Part shown: one piece after another, positions 8,115 to 15,182 of the stretch | Numbering within the stretch: position 1 is the first letter of the stretch | Layout of the letters: the number at the start of each line of letters is the position of its first letter | From: GCA-2698665 sp047611265 | GTDB lineage: Bacteria; Pseudomonadota; Gammaproteobacteria; GCA-002705445; GCA-002716945 | Direction of reading: 5' to 3' | DNA length: 18,263 nucleotides | NCBI GenBank assembly: GCA_047611265.1 | Contig: JBLFWM010000009.1 | Span: forward strand, 1-18,263 | Program-made: the position numbers and the translations under genes | The notes under the pieces: model-generated | What the model was told of the DNA's origin: nothing | Database searches by the model: none | Seen by the model: only the letters and a program-made list of their open reading frames with translations

Positions 8115-8657
8115 ATGACTAGAACTATTTGGTTTGCAAGGCATGCTCAATCAGAATATAACAAGAAAAAACTTTTTACAGGATGGCATGATCCTGATTT
8201 AACAGAACATGGTATACATAAAGCACATGATTTAAAAGAAGAGCTTTATGGGGTCATGTTTGACCATATCTATTCTTCACCTCTAAAACGAGCTCTATCT
8301 ACAGCACAAATATTATCTGACGATAAAGATATAAAGATAGACGACAGACTTAAAGAGAGAAGTTATGGAGACTGGTCAGCTAAGAATAAGGAAGAAGTAA
8401 AATTATCCGAAGGTATTGATAATTATTATGCGGCTAGAAGAGGATGGGAAACTAGTCCTCCTAATGGTGAAAGTTTGAAAGATGTAAGCTTACGAGTTAA
8501 ACCCTTTATAGATGAGTTACCTAAATCTGGAAATATTCTTGTGGTGTCTCATGGCAATACGATACGTGCTATATCTGTATTATTTGGTGTTAATACCGAG
8601 AGTAATGTTAATGCTTTTGAGATTAAAGTTGGAACTGTGTTTAAGGTAAAAAGCTAG
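8115..8657 (+). CDS. gpmA: Short 2,3-bisphosphoglycerate-dependent phosphoglycerate mutase-like protein
   Basis: A 180-residue histidine phosphatase superfamily member. FARHAQSEYN puts the phospho-accepting His at 10 (with Arg9). The block FTGWHDPDLTEHG (21-33), Arg59 in SSPLKRALSTAQ, ERSYGDWSAKN (Glu81), PPNGESL (115-121) and the second catalytic His146 in VSHGNT are the GpmA pattern. GpmA would interconvert 3- and 2-phosphoglycerate in glycolysis. Two oddities are a length well below the usual 205-250 residues, and RHA in place of the near-universal RHG. It could instead be a related phosphatase, so the symbol is tentative. The last 41 codons are duplicated, in diverged form, at 12033-12158. 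Confidence 0.8.
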   Translation: MTRTIWFARHAQSEYNKKKLFTGWHDPDLTEHGIHKAHDLKEELYGVMFDHIYSSPLKRALSTAQILSDDKDIKIDDRLKERSYGDWSAKNKEEVKLSEGIDNYYAARRGWETSPPNGESLKDVSLRVKPFIDELPKSGNILVVSHGNTIRAISVLFGVNTESNVNAFEIKVGTVFKVKS

Positions 8658-8700
8658 TATCTCTACTAGCTCTTTCATACGGAGGTGTATATAAGTATAT
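8532..8700 (+). repeat. Direct repeat copy A: 3' end of gpm plus downstream flank
   Basis: This segment, the last 41 codons of the mutase-like gene, its stop and about 40 further bases, pairs with 12033-12200 in the same orientation. I count 26 mismatches in 126 bases from the first aligned codon through the stop. Nearly all are third-position changes, and 37 of 41 residues are identical. Directly after the stop 14 of the next 17 bases agree, then the match weakens with small gaps (around CATACGGAGG against ATACGTAGGG). This copy is joined to the intact gene. The repeat brackets the TPP-enzyme and aldehyde dehydrogenase pair. The outer limits are approximate, judged by eye. Confidence 0.88.
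8652..8671 (+). terminator. Hairpin overlapping the gpm stop codon, possible weak terminator
   Basis: AGCTAGTA and TACTAGCT form a perfect 8-bp stem with a TCTC loop, and the stop codon lies inside the first arm. The following bases (CTTTCAT) are only mildly T-rich, so termination strength is doubtful. It could also be an mRNA 3' end stabiliser. The matching site in the repeat copy at 12153-12172 has lost two of the eight pairs. Confidence 0.4.
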
Positions 8701-8756
8701 TAGCATATAATTATATAAATCCAATATAAATTGAACCTTTCGCTAAAATTTATATC

Positions 8757-8822
8757 TCATAGATCATCAATACCATAATTTGCCCCTTGAGCAGGACCCA
8801 TGTACTTGTACTCTAATTCCCT
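8757..8822 (-). pseudogene. Possible decayed C-terminal tail of an unidentified protein
   Basis: On the minus strand this stretch reads RELEYKYMGPAQGANYGIDD followed by Leu and a TGA stop. It is bounded upstream by an in-frame TAA at 8823-8825. The composition (Gly-Pro-Ala-Gln-Gly-Ala-Asn-Tyr-Gly) looks protein-like rather than random AT-rich spacer, and the local base composition is richer in G+C than its surroundings. I do not recognise the family. It could be the remnant of a gene destroyed when the neighbouring island formed, or chance. The rest of the 8658-8940 spacer shows only repeat copy A at its left end and the AT-rich start region of the next gene. Confidence 0.3.
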
Positions 8823-8887
8823 TTATTCATTGAATTTTATAAAAGAAGACATCACGTTAACCACTCCCTTAACCACAAATATCTATT

Positions 8888-8933
8888 ATGACAGCCATAA
8901 ATATGGTTATGATTATAATATGGAGGCTTAAGG
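8888..8933 (+). promoter_or_regulatory. Possible promoter and ribosome binding site of the TPP-enzyme operon
   Basis: TATAAT at 8914-8919 is a consensus -10 box. The best upstream match to a -35 box is ATGACA at 8888-8893, but the 20-base spacing is long. GGAGG at 8922-8926 (14 bases before the ATG) and AAGG at 8930-8933 (7 bases before it) are candidate ribosome binding sites, and the second has the better spacing. A promoter is expected here because the island genes follow a 283-base gap and a possible terminator, but the match is weak. Confidence 0.3.
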
Positions 8934-8940
8934 TAATATT

Positions 8941-10590
8941 ATGAAAGCATCTGATTTATTTATTAAGTGTTTAGAGCGCGAGGGAATAGAATATATTTTT
9001 GGAGTACCGGGTGAAGAGAATGCTGACCTTTTACTATCTTTAAAATATTCGAAAAAGATTAAATTTATTTTGACTCGGCATGAGCAAAGCGCAGCTTTTA
9101 TGGCTGAGGCTCATGGAAAATTATCAGGTAAGCCCGCTTGTTGTTTAGGTACACTTGGTCCAGGTGCAAGTAATCTACTCACGGGTGTAGCTGATGCTAA
9201 TATGGACCATGCACCCATCCTTGTTATTACAGGGCAAGGTTCAACACATAGACTTCACAAGGAATCACACCAAATTATGAATGTTTGTGAAATGTTTAAA
9301 CCAGTGACAAAATGGACAACTTCAATAAAAAATCCTTATACAATACCTGAAATTATTAGGAAAGCAGTTAGGCTTGCTACATATGAAAAGCCTGGCGCAA
9401 CTCATATAGAACTTCCAGAAGATATTGCAAAAATGGAGGTTAACCAGATACCTTTAAACCCAAAAAAAAATAGACGGCCAGTACCTGGTGATAAAATAGT
9501 AAAACAGGCATTTGACCTTATTAAGAAATCAAGTTCTCCAATTATAATCGCTGGTAACGGGGCAATTAGACTAAGATCTTCTAAACAATTGAGAAAACTA
9601 TGTAAAAGAACAAATATTCCTGTTGTTTCAACTTTCATGGGTAAGGGAGCAGTTGACTATAAATCCGAGTTCTTTATTGGAACCATTGGTCTTGGGGCAA
9701 CTGACTATGGTGATTATGCTGTAATGCACTCAGACTTAGTTATTACTTTAGGTTTTGATATGGTCGAATACCATCCTAAACTATGGAATCAAGATAACAA
9801 TGCAAAAATTATTCATATTGATTTTGAACCTGCAGAGATTGATGAGTACTATATACCCGAAGTTGAAATAGTTGGTGATATTGCACATGCTTTGTGGCGA
9901 TTAAATAGTTATATAAATTATCATGGTATAGAAAAATTTGATGATAAGTATTATGAAAAAATCCGCAAGAACAATATGTCTGATATTAACGAGCATGGTT
10001 CCGATAAAAGTAGTGGTTTAATAAAACCACAAAAATTCTTATATGACCTAAGGGAATCTTTAGAAAAAAATGACATATTAATTTCAGATGTAGGTTCGCA
10101 CAAGATGTGGATAGCTAGAAATTTTAATTGTTATGAGCCAAATACATGCATAATTCCAAATGGGTTTTGTTCAATGGGTTTTGCTCTTCCAGCATCAATT
10201 GCTGCTGATTTATTAAACACTGGAAATAAAATTTATGCTATTGCTGGTGATGGAGGATTTTTAATGAATCTTCAAGAAATGGAAACAGCGAAACGTCTTG
10301 GAGTAAATATTGTTGTAATCATATGGGAAGATAGGTCTTATGGTCTGATAAAATGGAAGCAGCAGGTTCAATTTGGCGAGAATACTGATTTAGATTTTAC
10401 TAATCCTGATTGGAAATTATTAGCTAAATCTTTTGGTTGGAATTATACATTTGAAGATGAAAGCTCTCAACTGATTTCAACACTAAAGAAAATAAAAAAA
10501 TTAAAAGGGCCAACTTTACTCATCATTCCAATTGATTACAGTGAAAACTTAAAACTTACTCAAAAACTAAATGATTTGGAAGTAGAATAA
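8941..10590 (+). CDS. Acetolactate synthase-like thiamine-diphosphate enzyme (large-subunit type)
   Basis: A 549-residue TPP-dependent enzyme of the acetolactate synthase/benzoylformate decarboxylase family, with the three usual domains. The N-terminal PYR domain has GVPGEEN (21-27) and the cofactor-activating Glu48 in TRHEQSAAF. The central domain is around 185-345. The C-terminal PP domain has GDGGF (436-440). The downstream Mg2+ motif reads IIWEDRSYGLIKWKQ, where Asp464 matches the metal ligand and Glu463 replaces the common Asn of WND. It lacks the pattern of anabolic IlvB/IlvG (no LDN, no GMVRQW), and no small regulatory subunit gene follows. It most resembles stand-alone catabolic-type acetolactate synthases. 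The aldehyde dehydrogenase gene begins one base after its stop, so the pair may decarboxylate a 2-oxo acid and oxidise the resulting aldehyde. That coupling is inference. Confidence 0.85.
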   Translation: MKASDLFIKCLEREGIEYIFGVPGEENADLLLSLKYSKKIKFILTRHEQSAAFMAEAHGKLSGKPACCLGTLGPGASNLLTGVADANMDHAPILVITGQGSTHRLHKESHQIMNVCEMFKPVTKWTTSIKNPYTIPEIIRKAVRLATYEKPGATHIELPEDIAKMEVNQIPLNPKKNRRPVPGDKIVKQAFDLIKKSSSPIIIAGNGAIRLRSSKQLRKLCKRTNIPVVSTFMGKGAVDYKSEFFIGTIGLGATDYGDYAVMHSDLVITLGFDMVEYHPKLWNQDNNAKIIHIDFEPAEIDEYYIPEVEIVGDIAHALWRLNSYINYHGIEKFDDKYYEKIRKNNMSDINEHGSDKSSGLIKPQKFLYDLRESLEKNDILISDVGSHKMWIARNFNCYEPNTCIIPNGFCSMGFALPASIAADLLNTGNKIYAIAGDGGFLMNLQEMETAKRLGVNIVVIIWEDRSYGLIKWKQQVQFGENTDLDFTNPDWKLLAKSFGWNYTFEDESSQLISTLKKIKKLKGPTLLIIPIDYSENLKLTQKLNDLEVE

Positions 10591-10591
10591 C

Positions 10592-12034
10592 ATGTATCCT
10601 AAAATAAATAATCTTACTCCTGTGAAAATAAGTAATCCTATAATTAAGAAAGTATTTTCGCCATGGGATGGGTCTCAAATAGGGACTGTGGAATGTATTA
10701 GAAAAAATAATGTAGATGATGTTGTTAAGGTTGCCCTAAATGCATTTGAAAATTTAAGTGATAATTTTAATAAAAATATTAGAATTAAGATTCTTGATGA
10801 CGTCAGAAAAAAATTAAAAAAGAAAGCTGATTTTTTTGCTTTATTAATTGCCCAAGAAGGAGGAAAGCCTCTAAAAGATGCAAAGATTGAAGTAAATAGA
10901 GCTATAAATGGTCTAGAATTATGTAGAGATGAAATTAAATCTAGGCGTGGTTCTGAGATACCAATGAATTTAAATGCTGCCTCGATGAATAAAATAGCTG
11001 TAGAGAGAGAATTCCCCGTTGGAGTAGTTCTAGCACTGTGTGCTTTTAATCACCCCCTTAATTTAATTGTACATCAAGTTGGCCCTGCCATCGCATCGGG
11101 TTGCCCAATAATTATTAAACCTTCCATAGATACTCCTTATTCTTGCTATGAATTTATAAAACTTTTATATGAAGTTAATTTGCCAATTGAATTTTGCCAA
11201 ATGATAAATACTGCTAATCATGAAGTTAATAGCATGTTTGTAAAAAATAAAAACATATCTTTTTTTTCATTTATTGGAAGTGCAGATGTTGGATGGAAAT
11301 TAAAATCACAACTACCTCCAGGGGCAAAATGTGCGCTCGAACATGGAGGGGTTGCCCCTATAATTATTGATGAAGATGTTAATTTAAGAAAAGTTATCTC
11401 CTCAGTCGTTAAGGGAGGATTTTATCATGCAGGACAAGTCTGCGTATCAATTCAAAATGTTATTGTACATAATAATATTATTAATGAATTCACTGATTTA
11501 ATTAAAAAAGAAGTGCTTAAACTACGAATTGGTGATCCAACTAATATAAAAACTGATGTAGGTCCACTTATACGGCCATCAGAAGTTGATAGAGTTCATG
11601 CAATGGTTAAAATGGCAGTTAAAGATGGAGCTGTTTTAGTTTGTGGAGGAAATAAACTTTCAAACACAACCTATGAATGTACAATTCTCAAGAACCCTCC
11701 TTTAGAATCTGAAGTATCACGGAAAGAGATTTTTGGTCCAGTAATTAATATCTTTAACTTCAACGATATTGATGAAGCAATTTCGATGGCGAATCATAAT
11801 AAGTTTGCTTTTCAATCCTCTGTTTTTACTAATAATCTAAATAAAGCAATGTATTGTTATGAAAAATTAATCGCTAAGACAGTTTTAATAAATGAGCAGA
11901 CTGCTTTTAGAGTTGACTGGATGCCCTTTGGAGGTATCAAACATTCTGGAGAAGGTATAGGAGGAATACCATATACTTATTCAGATATGGTCTATAAAAA
12001 AACTTTAATTATTGATACTTCTACTAATGAATAA
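10592..12034 (+). CDS. NAD(P)+-dependent aldehyde dehydrogenase family protein
   Basis: A 480-residue member of the aldehyde dehydrogenase superfamily. The catalytic Cys284 lies in HAGQVCVS, the general base Glu250 in ALEHGG (usual form ELGG), and the oxyanion Asn153 in AFNHP. The cofactor-contacting Lys176 is in IIIKPS, and Glu379 in KEIFGPV contacts the nicotinamide ribose. The FIGSADVG turn at 227-234 is the Rossmann loop. All key residues are intact, so it should be active. The style (FNHP, EHGG, GFYHAGQVC) recalls the lactaldehyde/phosphonoformaldehyde dehydrogenase-like branch, but I cannot fix a substrate. It is co-transcribed with the TPP enzyme. Its last codons overlap the ATG of the gpm relic by 8 bases, marking the right boundary of the inserted pair. 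Confidence 0.87.
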   Translation: MYPKINNLTPVKISNPIIKKVFSPWDGSQIGTVECIRKNNVDDVVKVALNAFENLSDNFNKNIRIKILDDVRKKLKKKADFFALLIAQEGGKPLKDAKIEVNRAINGLELCRDEIKSRRGSEIPMNLNAASMNKIAVEREFPVGVVLALCAFNHPLNLIVHQVGPAIASGCPIIIKPSIDTPYSCYEFIKLLYEVNLPIEFCQMINTANHEVNSMFVKNKNISFFSFIGSADVGWKLKSQLPPGAKCALEHGGVAPIIIDEDVNLRKVISSVVKGGFYHAGQVCVSIQNVIVHNNIINEFTDLIKKEVLKLRIGDPTNIKTDVGPLIRPSEVDRVHAMVKMAVKDGAVLVCGGNKLSNTTYECTILKNPPLESEVSRKEIFGPVINIFNFNDIDEAISMANHNKFAFQSSVFTNNLNKAMYCYEKLIAKTVLINEQTAFRVDWMPFGGIKHSGEGIGGIPYTYSDMVYKKTLIIDTSTNE

Positions 12035-12158
12035 AATACTTGTTGTTTCGCATGGGAATACAATTCGTGCTATTTCTGTGTTATTTGGGGTAAATACTGA
12101 AGCTAATGTTAATGCTTTTGAAATTAGCGTTGGTACGGTATTTAAAGTTAAGGGCTAG
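12027..12158 (+). pseudogene. Relic of the 3' end of a second gpm allele (43-codon ORF)
   Basis: The reading frame from ATG 12027 to TAG 12156-12158 gives MNKILVVSHGNTIRAISVLF followed by a tail ending VGTVFKVKG. It matches the last 41 residues of the mutase-like protein at 8115-8657 with 4 differences. It includes the second catalytic His but lacks the first 139 residues with the phospho-His, so it cannot be a working enzyme. The ATG falls by chance or selection inside the end of the aldehyde dehydrogenase gene, so a short peptide could be translated. DNA divergence from the intact copy is almost all synonymous, so both diverged as functional genes before this one was cut down. Confidence 0.85.
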
Positions 12159-12200
12159 AATTTCTACCAGCTCTTAGATATACGTAGGGTATATATTAAT
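12033..12200 (+). repeat. Direct repeat copy B: gpm 3' end plus downstream flank
   Basis: Partner of the segment at 8532-8700. The match starts right at the aldehyde dehydrogenase stop codon and runs through the relic's stop into about 40 bases of AT-rich flank. The hairpin at the stop codon (12153-12172) keeps six of the eight pairs of copy A, one of them a G-T pair. Together the two copies delimit a roughly 3.4-kb insert. Confidence 0.85.
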
Positions 12201-12239
12201 ATATATATCTAGAATATATGCAACACTTCTAATAATTGG

Positions 12240-12276
12240 ATTAAGCTTGATAGCTTAATTTATTTTATTTTTTTTA
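12240..12276 (+). terminator. Probable rho-independent terminator of the plus-strand pair
   Basis: ATTAAGC (12240-12246) and GCTTAAT (12253-12259) form a 7-bp stem with loop TTGATA. On the plus strand it is followed by a strongly T-rich run (12259-12276) that overlaps the last codons of the convergent acetyltransferase gene. On the minus strand the hairpin has no U tract after it. It therefore fits plus-strand termination between two converging transcripts. The stem is AT-rich, so strength is uncertain. Confidence 0.5.
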
Positions 12277-12907
12277 TTGGATTGCCATAATACAGTGAAT
12301 TTGGAAGACATTCTTTGTTAACAAATGAATTGCCACCAATGAGAACATTCCTGTTAATTAGAATATTATTTTTTATAGTAGAACCTATTCCAATTTCTGA
12401 TTCATTATGAATAATGACAGATCCACCTGTTACCACACAAGGATTAACATTAACAAAATTTCCTATTTCATTATCATGATCAATAGTTGCCCTAGTATTA
12501 ATGATACAATGTTTCCCAATCTTCGTTCCAGTATTTATTATTGATCCAGAAATAACTGCTGTCCCATGACCAATCACAACATCTTTAGCAATAGTGCTGT
12601 TTTTTGAGATAATTGCTGTCCATTTAAAAGTAGGTATTTTTATATTTATTTCTTTAACTATAGAAAGCCTTTTTGATATATCTCCGATGCCTATAATTCC
12701 ATATGAATCATGAGTATATAATTTATGTAAATCATCTAAATTATTTATTACCTTATAGGTTATATTATTAATTATAACGCTATCTTTATTATAATCATTT
12801 AATTCAATAAATATAATTTTATTAAATATTTGAGAGTTTATCGTTTCAGATAAAATAACTTTAGCGTGACCACCCAAACCAAAAATATATAATATTTTTT
12901 CCATCAT
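12260..12907 (-). CDS. PglD/NeuD-like sugar acyltransferase, candidate LegH-type N-acetyltransferase
   Basis: A 215-residue left-handed beta-helix acyltransferase. The N-terminal Rossmann-like part has the sugar-nucleotide motif FGLGGHAK (9-16). The C-terminal hexapeptide repeats run from about 97 to 200 and end in YYGNPIKKIK. In PglD relatives a pair of His residues sits near the active site. The first is present (His144 in IDHD), but the second is Asn153 (FVNVNP instead of FVHVAP). Next to legC, neuC and neuB, the likely job is acetylating the 4-amino sugar made by LegC; O-acetylation of the finished sialic-like acid (NeuD) is the alternative. It is last in the minus-strand cluster, 7 bases after neuB. 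A second in-frame ATG immediately follows the first. Confidence 0.8.
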   Translation of the reverse strand: MMEKILYIFGLGGHAKVILSETINSQIFNKIIFIELNDYNKDSVIINNITYKVINNLDDLHKLYTHDSYGIIGIGDISKRLSIVKEINIKIPTFKWTAIISKNSTIAKDVVIGHGTAVISGSIINTGTKIGKHCIINTRATIDHDNEIGNFVNVNPCVVTGGSVIIHNESEIGIGSTIKNNILINRNVLIGGNSFVNKECLPNSLYYGNPIKKIK

Positions 12908-12914
12908 AATAGTA

Positions 12915-14030
12915 TTACTTAGGTTTCACATCATTTTTTTTGAGGAAATGATTTTCTTTTAAATTTTTATTTAAAGTCTTCCCTAAATATTCATTATATT
13001 GTAAAGATGGAATGCCGCTTCCAGGTCTTTTAACCGTTAAATTTTTATAAGAAAGCTTGTCATTTTTGTTTGATAGTTTACTGATTACTAAACTTTTTCT
13101 TACAGATTTTATATTTTTAAGTTCTGACCTAGTAGGTATTTTTTTAAAAGAACCTAACATTAATTCTGTTTTTCTAATATTTTTAACATATTTTTTAAAC
13201 TCATTCATGTTCAGAGAACAAATATGATCTGGTCCAGGTAAATCATTATCTAGAGTCACATGTACTTCAATTACATCAATATTCTTTGTTGTGGCAATTA
13301 TTGGCGTAGTCATATCATTCGAATGATCCGAATAACCAATTGATATTTTATATCTCTCTTTGAAAGAATCAATAATATTAAGGTTAAGCTCATCTATAGG
13401 TGCTGGATATTCAGTTGTACAATGTAACAAAGTTACCTTTTTAGATAGATATGAATAATGTTTAATATAGTATTTTTGATGTTTAGATATATTGAATTTA
13501 GATAAATTTAATTCACTAGTATTATTATAGCCATAAGACAATGCAGATAAGGCGATATCTATTTCCTCAATATTTCCCATTCCTGATGATATTATAATAT
13601 TTTTTTTAGTTGATCCAGCTTGTAGAAGTAACGGAATATTCGTTAAATCAGAAGAAGATATTTTTATTGTTTTTAATTTTAATGTTTTGCTTAAATATCT
13701 AAGACTCTTAATATCACAAGCAGTTGAGAATAGTTCAATATTTATTTTTTTAGAATATTTAACTAATAATAAATAATCCTTATGATTAAATTCATAACGC
13801 TTTAACATTTCATATTGTGATTCAGTGTTTTGCGTATTAATAATTTGATATTTAGCTTTCTCTGTATTTGGGATAATCATTTCATCTGTATTAAATGTTT
13901 GTAATTTAACAGAATCAGCACCTGATCTTTTTGATTCTAATATCAGTTTTTTAGCTAAAGTTATATCACCATTATGGTTAACACCAATTTCAGCAATTAT
14001 ATGGACTTTATTTTTGTTTTTAGAAGTCAT
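12915..14030 (-). CDS. neuB: NeuB-family nonulosonic acid synthase (legionaminate/N-acetylneuraminate synthase)
   Basis: The enzyme condenses phosphoenolpyruvate with a six-carbon N-acetyl sugar to make a nine-carbon sialic-like acid. The 371-residue protein has both domains. The TIM barrel carries IIAEIGVNHNG (11-21), VKLQTF (41-46), LLHCTTEYPAP (201-211), IGYSDHS (231-237, with metal-ligand-type His236) and EVHVTLDNDLPGPDH (255-269). The C-terminal antifreeze-like SAF domain (about 305-365) carries RKSLV, NLTVKRPGSGI and LG. The 4-amino sugar genes around it (legC, the PglD-like gene) favour legionaminic over N-acetylneuraminic acid. A pseudaminate synthase (PseI) is less likely because a NeuC-type epimerase is next door. 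The ATG directly abuts the neuC stop. Confidence 0.9.
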   Translation of the reverse strand: MTSKNKNKVHIIAEIGVNHNGDITLAKKLILESKRSGADSVKLQTFNTDEMIIPNTEKAKYQIINTQNTESQYEMLKRYEFNHKDYLLLVKYSKKINIELFSTACDIKSLRYLSKTLKLKTIKISSSDLTNIPLLLQAGSTKKNIIISSGMGNIEEIDIALSALSYGYNNTSELNLSKFNISKHQKYYIKHYSYLSKKVTLLHCTTEYPAPIDELNLNIIDSFKERYKISIGYSDHSNDMTTPIIATTKNIDVIEVHVTLDNDLPGPDHICSLNMNEFKKYVKNIRKTELMLGSFKKIPTRSELKNIKSVRKSLVISKLSNKNDKLSYKNLTVKRPGSGIPSLQYNEYLGKTLNKNLKENHFLKKNDVKPK

Positions 14031-15182
14031 TTATTGGTCGTAAAATTTTTTAAGTTTTATTTTATCAAGAGGTATAGTAGATAGTATTTTTAATATTTTT
14101 GGCAATGAGTCAACAGCCTTATAAGACAGCTTATTTTTTTGACTTACTGAATGTTTTTCTTTGAAAATTCTACTCACTTTATTATTAATAGAAGTATAGC
14201 ATATATCTGCTTTACTTATAGTTGCTGCTAGTGGCCTGCCATCTTGACGTTTACCAATTAATACTGATTTAGTCCCAACTGCAGGTGCCTCAATAACACA
14301 TGAAGATGAGTTCCCAATTAAAAGTTCAGCATGCCTTACTAAATTTATAAAAACCTCTCTTCCAGCTGATGTTATAAATGTTGATCTAGTTGGATATAAT
14401 TTTAAGAAGTTCTGAATATTTTTAATAATCTTTTCATTACCAGGGTCTGAATTAGGACATGTAAATACTACATGATGGTTTTTCTGTTCTGATAATACTT
14501 TAAAAAGAGCCTTTATGATTAAATTGTTATCATCATTAATGGTTTCTGGATGTATAGCCACTAACATATAATTACCATTTATCTTTAATTTTTTTAAAAT
14601 TTCTACTTTCTTGATTTTTTTAGTCGAGTTAATTGCTAAAACACCCAATGAACCAATATTATATATATTTTTTGGATTTTCACCTAGCTGTTTAATCCTT
14701 CGTTTAAAATCAATATTGGCAACAAAATGTATATCAGAAAATTTTGTAATAGAGTGTCTTATTGCATCATCAATAGCACCATGGGTTACTTCGCCGCCAT
14801 GAAAGTGAGCAACAGGTATGCCTTTTATATGACATGCAATTACAGTTGGTAAAATATCATATCTGTCTCCTAAGACAATAATAATATCAGGATTAATTTT
14901 ATCTAATACAACTCCAGCATTACCTAATTGGTCAGACATAATACTTAAAGTATTATTGTTTAAATTACTTGGTTGTTTATTTTTTATAAATCCATCTATT
15001 TTAAAGCCATCCTTGAGAATTTCTTGATAAGTATTTCCATATTTTTTTAAAAGATGCATCCCTGTAATTATTAATTTAAAATTAATGTCTTTAGAAGATT
15101 TTAGACTTTTCATTAATAAAAATAGATGATTATAATCAGCTCTACTAGATGAAACTATACAAATTTTTCTTTTTTTAATCAT
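14031..15182 (-). CDS. neuC: UDP-N-acetyl sugar 2-epimerase, hydrolysing (NeuC/LegG type)
   Basis: NeuC-type enzymes hydrolyse a nucleotide-activated 2-acetamido sugar while inverting C2, releasing the free manno-type sugar used by NeuB. The 383-residue protein is a GT-B-fold epimerase. SSSRADY is at 11-17 and GDRYDILP at 105-112. The NeuC block FHGGEVTHGAIDDAIRHSIT (127-146) includes Glu131. IHPET is at 210-214, and the nucleotide-binding GNSSSCVIEAP at 290-300. The GEVT-GAID-IRH signature separates NeuC/LegG from the non-hydrolysing WecB. The start ATG overlaps the legC stop by 3 bases in ATGA. In this cluster the likely substrate is the diacetamido-trideoxy sugar nucleotide (LegG role). 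Confidence 0.9.
   Translation of the reverse strand: MIKKRKICIVSSSRADYNHLFLLMKSLKSSKDINFKLIITGMHLLKKYGNTYQEILKDGFKIDGFIKNKQPSNLNNNTLSIMSDQLGNAGVVLDKINPDIIIVLGDRYDILPTVIACHIKGIPVAHFHGGEVTHGAIDDAIRHSITKFSDIHFVANIDFKRRIKQLGENPKNIYNIGSLGVLAINSTKKIKKVEILKKLKINGNYMLVAIHPETINDDNNLIIKALFKVLSEQKNHHVVFTCPNSDPGNEKIIKNIQNFLKLYPTRSTFITSAGREVFINLVRHAELLIGNSSSCVIEAPAVGTKSVLIGKRQDGRPLAATISKADICYTSINNKVSRIFKEKHSVSQKNKLSYKAVDSLPKILKILSTIPLDKIKLKKFYDQ

Noticed and set aside
12181..12230. Alternating TA-rich stretch as an origin or att site
   Set aside because: No flanking repeats, iterons or recombinase gene; it is the weakly matching end of repeat copy B in AT-rich spacer.
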